This document shows, piece after piece, positions 42,028-49,684 of a stretch of DNA of 51,892 bases. The DNA comes from Candidatus Uhrbacteria bacterium (GTDB taxonomy: Bacteria; Patescibacteriota; Patescibacteriia; 2-12-FULL-60-25). The position numbers and the translations under genes are program-made. Below the pieces are notes generated by a model. It did no database searches. It had not been told where the DNA came from and saw nothing but the letters and a program-made list of their open reading frames with translations. Each line of letters starts with the position of its first letter. The first letter of the stretch is position 1. The stretch is taken from the NCBI GenBank assembly GCA_008363075.1, contig RHKK01000008.1, positions 1-51,892 on the forward strand, given 5' to 3'.

Positions 42028-42426
42028 ATGAACGTCCTTTTCTCCCTCCATCAATACTCCGATATCGGTCTCCTGCTCCTGCGTTGGGTCGTTGGCATGA
42101 TCTTCCTTGCACACGGCCGAAGCAAGCTTGGCTCATGGAAACAGCCGGCAAAAGGCATGAACGGCATGATGCGCGTGTTATCGATTGCGGAACCGCTCGG
42201 CGGCGTCGCTATGATCTTCGGATTCCTGACCCAGCCGGCCGCGCTGGGACTCGCGTTCGTCATGGGTGGCGCGATCTATTTCAAATCGATGGTGTGGAAG
42301 GTGCCCTTTTCGTCGGGTGAAAAAAGCGCGTGGGAATTCGATCTGCTCATCCTCGCCGCTTGTCTCGTCCTGCTGACGATGGGTGCGGGCGCCGCCAGCC
42401 TTGACCGTATCTGGTTCGGACTTTGA
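42028..42426 (+). CDS. DoxX family membrane protein
   Basis: A 132-residue four-helix DoxX-type protein (LLLLRWVVGMIFLAHGRSKL at the start, then PLGGVAMIFGFLTQPAALGL, and LILAACLVLLTMGAGAASLD). The family is linked to redox and membrane stress, but the chemistry is unsettled. TATACT lies 8 nt before the ATG, with no SD. Followed after 3 nt by a 60-residue basic protein. Confidence 0.85.
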   Translation: MNVLFSLHQYSDIGLLLLRWVVGMIFLAHGRSKLGSWKQPAKGMNGMMRVLSIAEPLGGVAMIFGFLTQPAALGLAFVMGGAIYFKSMVWKVPFSSGEKSAWEFDLLILAACLVLLTMGAGAASLDRIWFGL

Positions 42427-42429
42427 CGC

Positions 42430-42612
42430 ATGATCGTCAGACGCGGACGCAAGTGGGTCGTCGTCTCCGAGAAAACCGGCAGAAGTTTCGGCAGTTACGA
42501 CACGAAAAAAGAAGCGGAGCATCGCCTCAAGCAGGTCGAATTTTTCAAGCATCTCAAATCCATTCCCAAATCAAACATCCGTAAGGCGGGCCTTCGGAAA
42601 CGGTCATCTTAA
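42430..42612 (+). CDS. Small basic protein
   Basis: 60 residues, strongly basic (KWVVVSEKTGRSFGSYDTKK, EAEHRLKQVEFFKHLK). The compact beta-beta-alpha start resembles small DUF2188-like proteins, but I cannot assign it. Placement 3 nt after DoxX supports cotranscription. Confidence 0.6.
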   Translation: MIVRRGRKWVVVSEKTGRSFGSYDTKKEAEHRLKQVEFFKHLKSIPKSNIRKAGLRKRSS

Positions 42613-42619
42613 GAATCCT

Positions 42620-42781
42620 CTACTTCTTCGAATGCTTCTTGATCAGCACCCACAGGAGCCAGCCAAGCAGCACCGAGTTTACGGTCCAGACGATCAGCCA
42701 GACCCAGCTCAACAGCGCGAAAAAGAGAAACGCTCCGCCGCCCGCGGCGCCGGCGCCGTATCCGCCCATCATTCCGAACAT
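42620..42781 (-). CDS. Tiny membrane protein (53 residues)
   Basis: Minus-strand frame from ATG 42781 to TAG 42620: MFGMMGGYGAGAAGGGAF, then one long hydrophobic helix rich in Leu/Trp (LFFALLSWVWLIVWTVNSVL), ending in the basic tail IKKHSKK. It is a plausible single-helix protein with a Gly-rich N-terminus. Upstream is an A/T run and a possible -10 (GATAATTC). The alternative frame across this stretch encodes an Arg-rich, implausible peptide. Confidence 0.6.
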   Translation of the reverse strand: MFGMMGGYGAGAAGGGAFLFFALLSWVWLIVWTVNSVLLGWLLWVLIKKHSKK

Positions 42782-42906
42782 AAAAAAAATGTGGATAAAG
42801 AATTATCTCCACTTATTTTATCAATGTTCTTTACGATCTCCCAGAGCGACGACAAGGCGGAATCTTTTTCCACCTGCGGCCTCGCCTGATATAGTGAAGC
42901 CGTTCT

Positions 42907-43206
42907 ATGCCGAAACGCCGCAAGACCTCCGCCGCCGATTCGGACGCCGTACGCATCGCCGACGCGATCGGGCGTCTCGCAAACGCGCTGGAGAAACAGA
43001 ACCTGTATCACCGGCGTTTCTTGAACGGACTGATCTTCGGCGTAGGGACAGCGATCGGCGCGTCGGTTATCGCGACGCTGATCATCGTCACCCTGTCGCG
43101 CGTCTTCAGCCTCGTCGGCATCGCCAACTTTCTCGACCCCTCCTTCGGACAGCAGGTGCTGGAGGAACAGATCGAATCGCAAACTCCCCCATCCGACCCT
43201 CTATGA
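42907..43206 (+). CDS. DUF5665-like membrane protein
   Basis: A 99-residue protein: polar N-terminus with the repeating IADAIGRLANALEKQNLYHR helix and one membrane segment (FGVGTAIGASVIATLIIVTL), which together match the DUF5665 layout. TATAGT lies 11 nt before ATG 42907. The stop overlaps the DUF389 start (ATGA). Confidence 0.75.
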   Translation: MPKRRKTSAADSDAVRIADAIGRLANALEKQNLYHRRFLNGLIFGVGTAIGASVIATLIIVTLSRVFSLVGIANFLDPSFGQQVLEEQIESQTPPSDPL

Positions 43207-43925
43207 CCACCCTGTTTTCCAGTCTAACGGACAAGGACAAGGATACCGCCGTCGAGCATCTGATCGAAGAAAGCTCGCCGCGGCACGATTTTTTCCTCCT
43301 GATCGTCCTCTCGATCACCATGGCCGCCTTCGGATTGCTCATGAACAGCACACCCGTAATCATCGGCAGCATGCTCATCGCGCCGCTTTTGTATCCCGTC
43401 TTAAGCCTCTCGATGGGCGTGGTGATGGCGCATCAACAACTCATCGCACGGTCGGCCCTCACGATCCTGCAGGCGCTGACCTTTGCGATTCCGAGTGCCG
43501 CGGCGGTCGCCTTGTTCTTCGGGCCGCAGGCGCCGATCGATGTACTCGCCAATCCGGAAATCCAAAGCCGTCTGCGGCCGGACATTCTCTCGGCGGCCGT
43601 CGCGTTTATCGCGGGCATCGCAGCCTCGTTCGCGCTGATCAAGCCCCAGCTCAACGCCGCGATCCCGGGCATCGCGATTTCGGTCTCGCTTATCCCCCCG
43701 CTTGCCGTGACGGGTATCGGTCTCGCACGCTTCGATTGGCCCATGGCCGCAAACTCGTTTGTCCTTGCTCTGGTCAACGCCGCCTGCATCGTATTTGCAA
43801 GCTCGATCGTCTTTTCGCTCATGCGCTTGTACACCAAGCAACGCGTTGCCAAACGCGCGATCAAAAAGGACGATCGCGCCATCCGGGAAGAAAAACGCGA
43901 AGCCAAAGAACAGACGCATTCGTGA
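43203..43925 (+). CDS. DUF389 family membrane protein
   Basis: A 240-residue protein. A short cytosolic head (LIEESSPRHDFFLLIVLS) is followed by six hydrophobic segments with the DUF389 signature NSTPVIIGSMLIAPLLYPVL and AIPGIAISVSLIPPLAVTG. The C-terminus is highly charged. Possibly a transporter; the function of the family is not known. Start overlaps the DUF5665 stop by 4 nt, and it ends 2 nt before the phosphoglycerate-mutase start. Confidence 0.88.
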   Translation: MTTLFSSLTDKDKDTAVEHLIEESSPRHDFFLLIVLSITMAAFGLLMNSTPVIIGSMLIAPLLYPVLSLSMGVVMAHQQLIARSALTILQALTFAIPSAAAVALFFGPQAPIDVLANPEIQSRLRPDILSAAVAFIAGIAASFALIKPQLNAAIPGIAISVSLIPPLAVTGIGLARFDWPMAANSFVLALVNAACIVFASSIVFSLMRLYTKQRVAKRAIKKDDRAIREEKREAKEQTHS

Positions 43926-43927
43926 AT

Positions 43928-44626
43928 ATGGGCTATCTCGTCCTCGTACGCCACGGCGAATCGCGTTGGAATCTCTGCAACCGGTTTACGGGATGGATCG
44001 ATGTGCCGTTGAGTGAAAACGGCATCCGGGAAGCCCAAGCCTGCGCGAAGCACTGCAAGGCGTTCGATTTTTCCGCGGCGTACACGTCCAAGCTCGCGCG
44101 TACCCACTCCACCCTGTTCATCATCCTCGCCAGCCAGAACCGAACGGGGATCGTACAACACGAACACGACGCGAAATATTACCACTGGATCAGACGGTCG
44201 AATCATTGTACGGAAGACGATTTGCCGGTCTACGAAAGCACGGCCTTGAACGAACGTTTTTACGGCAAACTCCAGGGAATGGACAAAGACGAGGCCGAGC
44301 GCGTCTATGGCAAGGAAAAGGTATTTGCCTGGCGTCGTGATTATCACGCGAGGCCGCCCGGCGGCGAAACGCTGGAAGAAACCTTCCAACGCGCGTGGCC
44401 ATACGTCCGCCGGCACGTATTGCCGCGACTGAAGCGAGGCGAAGACGTGTTATTTGTCGGGCACGGAAACACGCTGCGGTCCATCATCCAGCATCTTGAA
44501 CGTCTTCCCGTCGAGGATGTCCCCTTCCTCGACCTTCCCGAACGCGTCCCGATCGTCTACCGCTATCGGCACGGCCGCTGGACGCACGTGTCCGGCGAAT
44601 ACGCGTTCGGTCGACCGCTTCGATAG
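43928..44626 (+). CDS. gpmA: 2,3-bisphosphoglycerate-dependent phosphoglycerate mutase
   Basis: A 232-residue histidine phosphatase-fold enzyme that interconverts 3- and 2-phosphoglycerate. The phospho-His motif is LVLVRHGESRWNLCNRFTGW (~5-24), followed by DVPLSENGIREA. STALNERFYGKLQGMDKDEA and the second His FVGHGNTLRSIIQHL are as in dPGM, with RPPGGETLE. Start ATG 43928, 2 nt after the DUF389 stop; longer in-frame starts would lie inside DUF389. Confidence 0.9.
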   Translation: MGYLVLVRHGESRWNLCNRFTGWIDVPLSENGIREAQACAKHCKAFDFSAAYTSKLARTHSTLFIILASQNRTGIVQHEHDAKYYHWIRRSNHCTEDDLPVYESTALNERFYGKLQGMDKDEAERVYGKEKVFAWRRDYHARPPGGETLEETFQRAWPYVRRHVLPRLKRGEDVLFVGHGNTLRSIIQHLERLPVEDVPFLDLPERVPIVYRYRHGRWTHVSGEYAFGRPLR

Positions 44627-44650
44627 CGCCTGCTACGCTACGCGCGACCT

Positions 44651-45613
44651 ATGGAACTCTTCCTGAGCTTTCTTTTCGCCGCGCTCGGGCTCGCGCTTCT
44701 CGTGAAAGGCGCGGACTGGCTCGTGGAGGGCGCATCGTCCATTGCGCGGCGGCTCGGTGTCGCCCCGATCGTCATCGGCCTCACGATCGTGAGCTTCGGG
44801 ACGTCGCTGCCGGAGCTGCTCGTGAACCTCTTCTCCGCCGTGCGAGGCAGTGCCGATCTCGCCATCGGCAATGTTACGGGCTCGAACATCGCGAACATCC
44901 TGCTCATCCTCGGCGCCTCGGCCTCGGTGCGGACACTGCGTGTGCAAAAGAATACGGTCTGGAAAGAGATTCCGCTCGCGCTCCTCGCCGTCGGGCTCGT
45001 CTGGATCATGGGAAACGACATGTTCATCGCCGGCGGGGCGCGCGATGTTCTCGACCGTATAGACGGCCTAGTCCTCATCGCCTTATTCGCGATCTTCCTC
45101 TACTACACGTTCGGCATTTCCAAGGTAGAAGGCGAGGCCGAGGCGCCGACCAAGCATACGACGCGACTCGCGACGTTCTACGTCGCCGCAGGCGCCGCGT
45201 TGCTCGTGATCGGCGGCAAGCTCGCCGTGGACGCGGCGCAAACGCTTGCCGTCCTCGCCGGCTTGAGCGAGCGCGTGATCGGGCTCACCGTCCTCGCCAT
45301 CGGCACATCGCTACCGGAACTTGTGACGTCGGTGGTCGCCGCGTTCAAGGGCGAGGACGACATCGCGATCGGCAACGTCGTCGGTTCCAACATCTTCAAC
45401 GTCTTCTGGATTCTCGGACTCACCTCCACGATCGCGGCGCTGCCGTTTTCGGCCGCGGTCGGGCGTGACGCGCTCGTCGCCGTCGCCGCATCGCTCTTGC
45501 TGTTCTTCGCCCTCTTCGTCGGCAAACGGCACGCGCTCGAGCGCTGGCAGGGCGTGGGCTTTCTCGGATGTTACGCCCTCTATCTCACCGCGCTCGTGGC
45601 GGGATGGCTCTAA
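44651..45613 (+). CDS. Calcium/sodium antiporter (CaCA family)
   Basis: A 320-residue antiporter with ten to eleven helices and both alpha repeats: [20 protein letters not shown] followed by [20 protein letters not shown], and [20 protein letters not shown] followed by [20 protein letters not shown]. It resembles YrbG-type proteins. TACGCT lies 11 nt before the ATG. A strong terminator follows at 45613. Confidence 0.93.
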   Translation: MELFLSFLFAALGLALLVKGADWLVEGASSIARRLGVAPIVIGLTIVSFGTSLPELLVNLFSAVRGSADLAIGNVTGSNIANILLILGASASVRTLRVQKNTVWKEIPLALLAVGLVWIMGNDMFIAGGARDVLDRIDGLVLIALFAIFLYYTFGISKVEGEAEAPTKHTTRLATFYVAAGAALLVIGGKLAVDAAQTLAVLAGLSERVIGLTVLAIGTSLPELVTSVVAAFKGEDDIAIGNVVGSNIFNVFWILGLTSTIAALPFSAAVGRDALVAVAASLLLFFALFVGKRHALERWQGVGFLGCYALYLTALVAGWL

Positions 45614-45643
45614 AAACACCCGGCGAATGCCGGGTGTTTTTTC
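45613..45643 (+). terminator. Terminator of the Ca/Na antiporter gene, usable in both directions
   Basis: AAAACACCCGGC-GAAT-GCCGGGTGTTTTTT begins at the stop codon and separates two convergent genes. Confidence 0.88.
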
Positions 45644-45644
45644 G

Positions 45645-46109
45645 TTACCGGGCGTCGCGGAACCCTTTGAAAAACCGCACGCCCATCTTTTGATGCGGAT
45701 GAAACGGTTTTACTCCCGCTTCCGTCATCTTCGTGAACGCCGCCTCGTCGATCTTCCCCGCGAACGGCGCGTCCTTGGCCAGCTCCTGGAACGCGGCGTA
45801 ATCGCCGTTCTTGATCGCGTCCTGCACGGCCTGATGATGTTCGCGCATCTTCTCGTCGCTCGGATGGGCGCGGAACTTCATCATGCGCGGACGCGCGGGC
45901 ACTCCGGCGGACTCCAGAAGCGCACGGGCTTCGTCGCGCTTCCCTTGCTTGTGGAGCTCGCGGACCTGTTCGAGGATGGTTCGTTGCTCATCGGTAAACT
46001 CGGGACGCGCGCCCGACATGCCGTGCGCAAAAGCGGGAGCCGCGACCAGCCCAAGCGCGAGCAACGGTGCGGCGGCGGCCGTGGCATAATACATCGTTCG
46101 TTTCTTCAT
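45645..46109 (-). CDS. Secreted Met/His-containing helical protein (Spy/DUF3106-like)
   Basis: A 154-residue secreted protein: signal MKKRTMYYATAAAAPLLALG with cleavage near AFA-HG, then a helical, charged mature part (EFTDEQRTILEQVRELHKQG; SDEKMREHHQAVQDAIKNGD; PFAGKIDEAAFTKMTEAGV). The layout recalls small periplasmic Spy/CpxP-like chaperones or metal-responsive proteins. The mature protein carries His-Met clusters. It is downstream of the membrane protein and sigma factor and probably belongs to that stress module. Confidence 0.6.
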   Translation of the reverse strand: MKKRTMYYATAAAAPLLALGLVAAPAFAHGMSGARPEFTDEQRTILEQVRELHKQGKRDEARALLESAGVPARPRMMKFRAHPSDEKMREHHQAVQDAIKNGDYAAFQELAKDAPFAGKIDEAAFTKMTEAGVKPFHPHQKMGVRFFKGFRDAR

Positions 46110-46117
46110 AAATGATT

Positions 46118-47020
46118 TCACTCTGATGTTGAAGACTCTTCCTGCCTCATACGCTTGAGGACGGGGTAAGGTCGTACGCCCTTACATTCGGTACTACGCT
46201 CACCGACGAGTTTTCTGACAAAGGTCGCGTCGTGAGGCGGCGGGGCGGGAAATCCCGAACGCGTCGCCTCCGGCGGAGGGTATCCGTAGACCTTCCACGG
46301 GAAGACGAAACACGCGTGAAACGTGGACGATCCGGCCGCCGGAACGCCGACCATGCGGACGACGCGATGCGCCGTGAGAAAGAGGCGGTCGCGGTCGCGG
46401 AGATCGTCGCCGTTCACCACCCACGTGACGCCGTCGAACGTCCGGACGGTGAACGTCGCGTATCCTGCTTCGCTCCCCACGACCTCGCCCGCGAGCAGAC
46501 CGCGTCCCGGATCCATCCAGACGCGCCGCTGCAGCTCGAGCGCGGGATGATACAGCGGGATATGCCGTCCGACCCCCTGCTCGACGGACTCGGCAAGACC
46601 GCTCGCGAACAGCACGAACCCGCCCAGCAGGACACCAAGCGCGCCGAAGCCGACCACCGTCTTCACGGGATAGCGATAACCGAGCTTTGTGCGCCGCACG
46701 GTTTCGTGCGCGAGAAGCAGGAGCAACACGATGGCGGCGATCCAGAACAGCGGCAGGACGTCGATCAGGTAAGCGACGAAACTGTCATGCGTCACGGCGC
46801 GGAATTCCCAGCCCGCGTTTGCAAGCGCGAAGATCATGGCGCCCGCGGCCGCGACGGCGAACAGGATCGACACGCCCCACAAAAGCCAGAACAGCCGGTT
46901 CAACAACGTAAACCGCCAGCGCGGCTTCGGCGTCACGCCTTCTTGTTCGATCCGCTCGATGATCTTGTCGGCGAGCGGCTCGTTCCCGGCCGGCCGGTTC
47001 TGTTCATGGGACATCGTCAT
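46118..47020 (-). CDS. Membrane protein paired with ECF sigma factor (putative anti-sigma)
   Basis: A 300-residue protein. A cytosolic N-terminus (~45 residues, LADKIIERIEQEGVTPKP) is followed by hydrophobic segments (LFWLLWGVSILFAVAAAGAM, FVAYLIDVLPLFWIAAIVLL, VVGFGALGVLLGGFVLFASG) and a beta-rich C-terminal half (RVWMDPGRGLLAGEVVGSEA, FDGVTWVVNGDDLRDRDRLF). Its start overlaps the end of the sigma gene by ~17 nt, the arrangement of sigma/anti-sigma pairs. Anti-sigma activity is inferred from position, not from a known motif. Start ATG 47020 or 47014. Confidence 0.6.
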   Translation of the reverse strand: MTMSHEQNRPAGNEPLADKIIERIEQEGVTPKPRWRFTLLNRLFWLLWGVSILFAVAAAGAMIFALANAGWEFRAVTHDSFVAYLIDVLPLFWIAAIVLLLLLAHETVRRTKLGYRYPVKTVVGFGALGVLLGGFVLFASGLAESVEQGVGRHIPLYHPALELQRRVWMDPGRGLLAGEVVGSEAGYATFTVRTFDGVTWVVNGDDLRDRDRLFLTAHRVVRMVGVPAAGSSTFHACFVFPWKVYGYPPPEATRSGFPAPPPHDATFVRKLVGERSTECKGVRPYPVLKRMRQEESSTSE

Positions 47021-47591
47021 AGGTGGTGTCGTTCGGATAATGGGATCGCAATCGTTTCTTCGCACGGCTGATCAGGGTTCCCACCGACCCGATCGGCACC
47101 TGCAGAATGTCGGAAATCTCGGCATACTCCCGCTCTTCAAAATACCGCAGAACGAGAATATCCCGGTACTTTGGTTCAAGAAGATACAGCGCCTTCCATA
47201 GTCCGTCGCGGCGCATGCTCCGGTCCGCATCGACCTCCAGGTTCAATCCGTCGGCGATCTGCCCAAGCGCGAGCTCGCCCTCGGGCACAAGCGATCCTTC
47301 GGGCCGCACCGACCGGGAACGGAAAAAGCTCATCGTCTCGTTATGCGCGATGCGGTAGATCCAGGAAGAAAATTTCAACGCACGGTCAAACGCGTTCAGG
47401 TTCCGATAGGCTTTCAGAAACACGTTTTGGAGGAGATCTTCCACGTCCTCGCTTCTGAAAACTCCCAACCGGCGGATATAACGTGAAAGACGCTCTTCAT
47501 ACCGGCGGACAAGCACCCCAAAAGCCTCCTTTTGGCGCAAGGCTTCCGCAACGACTTCCTCATCGCGTGGATGGGCTTCTGGGAGGTTCAT
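47004..47591 (-). CDS. ECF-type RNA polymerase sigma factor
   Basis: A 195-residue sigma factor of the ECF group: region 2 around ~25-90 (AFGVLVRRYEERLSRYIRRL, EDVEDLLQNVFLKAYRNLN, FSSWIYRIAHNETMSFFR) and region 4 at ~140-185 (YLLEPKYRDILVLRYFEERE, YAEISDILQVPIGSVGTLIS). I start at ATG 47591 (LPEAHPRDEEVV); earlier starts at 47600 or beyond would enter the divergent promoter region. Divergent from YceI across a 160-bp gap. It is the second ECF sigma in the window and looks unlike the one at 9354. Confidence 0.85.
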   Translation of the reverse strand: MNLPEAHPRDEEVVAEALRQKEAFGVLVRRYEERLSRYIRRLGVFRSEDVEDLLQNVFLKAYRNLNAFDRALKFSSWIYRIAHNETMSFFRSRSVRPEGSLVPEGELALGQIADGLNLEVDADRSMRRDGLWKALYLLEPKYRDILVLRYFEEREYAEISDILQVPIGSVGTLISRAKKRLRSHYPNDTTYDDVP

Positions 47592-47751
47592 GCCGGCCAT
47601 GGAGTAGTACGCATCCCAACGGGAATCCTGACGGATGTCCACTCGTGAAAGAACATCGGGGACCGATGCGTAATATGCGTGTTCGGCTTGCCCGATCGGA
47701 AACGGCACGCGTATCATGCGGCCTGCCCGTTTATTCGTTGCCACGATCAAC

Positions 47752-48480
47752 ATGAATCGCACGCTCAAAATCCTCGTTCCTCTGCTCGTTCTTTCCGTCG
47801 CTTTGCCGATCGGCGGCTATGCGTATTGGCTGGTCGGCCGCCCCGTCAAGGCGCCGAGCCAGCCGATGAACGCATCCCCTCAACCGGCTCCGATGCCGGA
47901 AGCTTCCTTGCCGGAAGCGCTTCCGGTCGCGGCCACGGGGATGCAGTCCGTGTTCCGGATCCTGTCGGACGAATCATCGGCGACATTCACGCTCAACGAG
48001 GTGCTCCGCGGCGAACCAAAAACGGTGGTGGGCGTAACGAATAATGTGAGCGGCGAAATCGCACTCGACCCGACGAACCTGGAGGAAGCCCGCATCGGAA
48101 CGATCCGCATCAATGCGCGTTCGTTCAGGACCGATTCTGAACAACGCAACCGCGCCATCGTACGCCTGATCTTCAAATCCGAGGATGACGCGAACGAGTT
48201 TATCGAGTTCACGCCGACGAAGATCGATGGAATCCCGTCAAACGTCGCACACGACGTTCCGTTCGTCTTCTCGATCGAAGGCGATCTCAAGATCTCCGGC
48301 ACGACCAAGCCCGCGACGTTCGTCGGCTCGGCGATGTTCGCATCGGACGACCGTCTCGCCGGCGCGGCGGAAACCGTCATCCGCTATGGCGATTGGGGCC
48401 TATCAGTCCCGGACCTCCCTTTCCTCGCCGACGTGGACGAAGAGGTGAAACTCTCATTCGAATTCGTGGCAGTGAAATAA
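47752..48480 (+). CDS. YceI family periplasmic lipid-binding-like protein
   Basis: A 242-residue protein with an N-terminal membrane anchor or signal (MNRTLKILVPLLVLSVALPI), a Pro-rich linker, then a YceI-type lipocalin-like barrel (FTLNEVLRGEPKTVVGVTN, VSGEIALDPTNLEEARIG, RNRAIVRLIF). The C-terminal DEEVKLSFEFVAVK strand closes the barrel. YceI proteins bind polyprenoid chains. Possible targets are quinones or undecaprenyl carriers (inference). Divergent from the ECF sigma gene, so it may belong to its regulon. Confidence 0.85.
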   Translation: MNRTLKILVPLLVLSVALPIGGYAYWLVGRPVKAPSQPMNASPQPAPMPEASLPEALPVAATGMQSVFRILSDESSATFTLNEVLRGEPKTVVGVTNNVSGEIALDPTNLEEARIGTIRINARSFRTDSEQRNRAIVRLIFKSEDDANEFIEFTPTKIDGIPSNVAHDVPFVFSIEGDLKISGTTKPATFVGSAMFASDDRLAGAAETVIRYGDWGLSVPDLPFLADVDEEVKLSFEFVAVK

Positions 48481-48495
48481 TCGCAGACAAAAAAA

Positions 48496-48523
48496 GTAGG
48501 GGCACGATATATCATGCCCCTAC
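48496..48523. repeat. 28-bp palindrome (GTAGGGGC family), copy 2
   Basis: GTAGGGGC - 12-bp core - GCCCCTAC with one mismatched pair, between two convergent genes. A-rich on the left and T-rich on the right (ATTTTTG), so it may act as a bidirectional terminator. Outer arms are identical to those at 26057-26084. Confidence 0.8.
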
Positions 48524-48530
48524 ATTTTTG

Positions 48531-48959
48531 TTACCGCGTCCCGTCTTCGGTTTCCTCGATTGCGACCTTCGAGCGATCCTCCGGATCATACCGCACCTGC
48601 ACCGTGTTGCCCGGTTGGAATTGCGGCATGTATACGGGATTGATGATCATGGTCGCGGTCGCCTCGAACGGCTCGCCGTCTTCCGGCATGACGCGGACGC
48701 GCACATCCACCTGCGGCTGGTTGTTGTACCAGCTGCCGGTCGGATCGAGCGAGACGATCTCGGCCCGCGCCGGAACGCCGTTCTTAAGCAGTTGTTCGCG
48801 CTGGTATTCCGGGTAGAACATGAAGAACAACGGGATGAGAAGGCCGAGCGCGACCAAGCCGAAAATCCCGAGCGTAATCTTGGCATTCGTCGCCTTGTCG
48901 ATGGCGCCGGGCGCAGCCGGTTTCGGCGGCGCGGCGGGAGGAAGAGTCTGGTTTGGCAT
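48531..48959 (-). CDS. DUF3592-like membrane protein
   Basis: A 142-residue protein. A Pro/Ala-rich N-terminus (~22 residues) is followed by one membrane segment (ITLGIFGLVALGLLIPLFFM) and a DUF3592-like beta domain (NGVPARAEIVSLDPTGSWYN; FEATATMIINPVYMPQFQPG; VQVRYDPEDRSKVAI). The function is unknown. ATG 48959 has TAAAAT only 5 nt upstream and no SD. Confidence 0.75.
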   Translation of the reverse strand: MPNQTLPPAAPPKPAAPGAIDKATNAKITLGIFGLVALGLLIPLFFMFYPEYQREQLLKNGVPARAEIVSLDPTGSWYNNQPQVDVRVRVMPEDGEPFEATATMIINPVYMPQFQPGNTVQVRYDPEDRSKVAIEETEDGTR

Positions 48960-49003
48960 AAGATATTTTAAAAAAGATACAGGACGGGTAAACCGAGTGC
49001 AAC

Positions 49004-49027
49004 AAAAAACCTCTCCTGAAGAGAGGT
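49004..49027 (-). terminator. Terminator of the zinc-ribbon membrane protein gene
   Basis: ACCTCTC-TTCAG-GAGAGGT (49009-49027, minus strand) followed by TTTTT. Begins at the stop codon. Confidence 0.8.
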
Positions 49028-49590
49028 CAGCGCATGCCGGCGTCCACCTGCGATGCGTCGGGGCAAACAGACGCATGGTCGGCCTCGGCCCGCGTCCATT
49101 CGAGCTGAAGACGCAACGGAAGAAACACGAGCGTCGCGATGACGATCACCGTGACGAGCACGAGCGCGAGGATGCGTCTGATCGAAGGCCCGCGCGCCGG
49201 TTCGAACGGTTCGGGACGACGCGGTTCGAGGGGAACGCTCCTCGCATCAACGCGCGCCAGTCCCGTCAGCCGCGTCGCACGACGCGAGGGAACGGGACGC
49301 GGTGCGGATCGCGCGACGGGCGCGTCCGCCGATACGGAAACCGGAACGTGATCGGTGGGAGGATCCGGTCCCGAAACGGATCGCGGCGGCGGCACGACCA
49401 CCACTTCCTGCGGCGGAGGCGGCGTCGAACGAACCGCGCTCCGCTTGAGCTCGTCCGAAACGACGGGCATGTGCCGCGTCGCCTTCTCCTCCTGTGACCA
49501 CCCGTTGACACAGTGCGGCATGAGACAGTAGCCGTCGGTCCGCAACGGTGATCCACACGCGGAACACAGATTCTGTTTATGCGAGGCCAT
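49027..49590 (-). CDS. Zinc-ribbon, Pro-rich single-pass membrane protein
   Basis: A 187-residue protein: N-terminal four-Cys zinc ribbon (CSACGSPLRTDGYCLMPHC), a long disordered Pro/Ser/Arg linker (~45-135), one membrane helix (ILALVLVTVIVIATLVFLPL, ~140-160) and a short outer tail. No family known. ATG 49590 has AGGAGGGTGG directly upstream (SD 49595-49601, complement). A single gene between its own promoter and terminator, of the SD-cassette type. Confidence 0.65.
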   Translation of the reverse strand: MASHKQNLCSACGSPLRTDGYCLMPHCVNGWSQEEKATRHMPVVSDELKRSAVRSTPPPPQEVVVVPPPRSVSGPDPPTDHVPVSVSADAPVARSAPRPVPSRRATRLTGLARVDARSVPLEPRRPEPFEPARGPSIRRILALVLVTVIVIATLVFLPLRLQLEWTRAEADHASVCPDASQVDAGMR

Positions 49591-49625
49591 CCACCCTCCT
49601 TGCAAGGAACGATGAGCGCCCGAAT

Positions 49626-49654
49626 AGGATACGCCCGTTCCGCGCGCGAAACAA
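49626..49654 (-). promoter_or_regulatory. Promoter of the zinc-ribbon protein gene
   Basis: -35 TTGTTT (49649-49654), 17-nt spacer, -10 TATCCT (49626-49631), minus strand. Confidence 0.5.
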
Positions 49655-49684
49655 ACGGCCGTCCGTGTTACACTAGGGGTGAGT

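Noticed and set aside
42609-42812. A 67-codon Arg-rich minus-strand frame
   Set aside because: The neighbouring frame encodes a plausible 53-residue membrane protein. This one has RRRRRGRR-type low complexity and no start signal.
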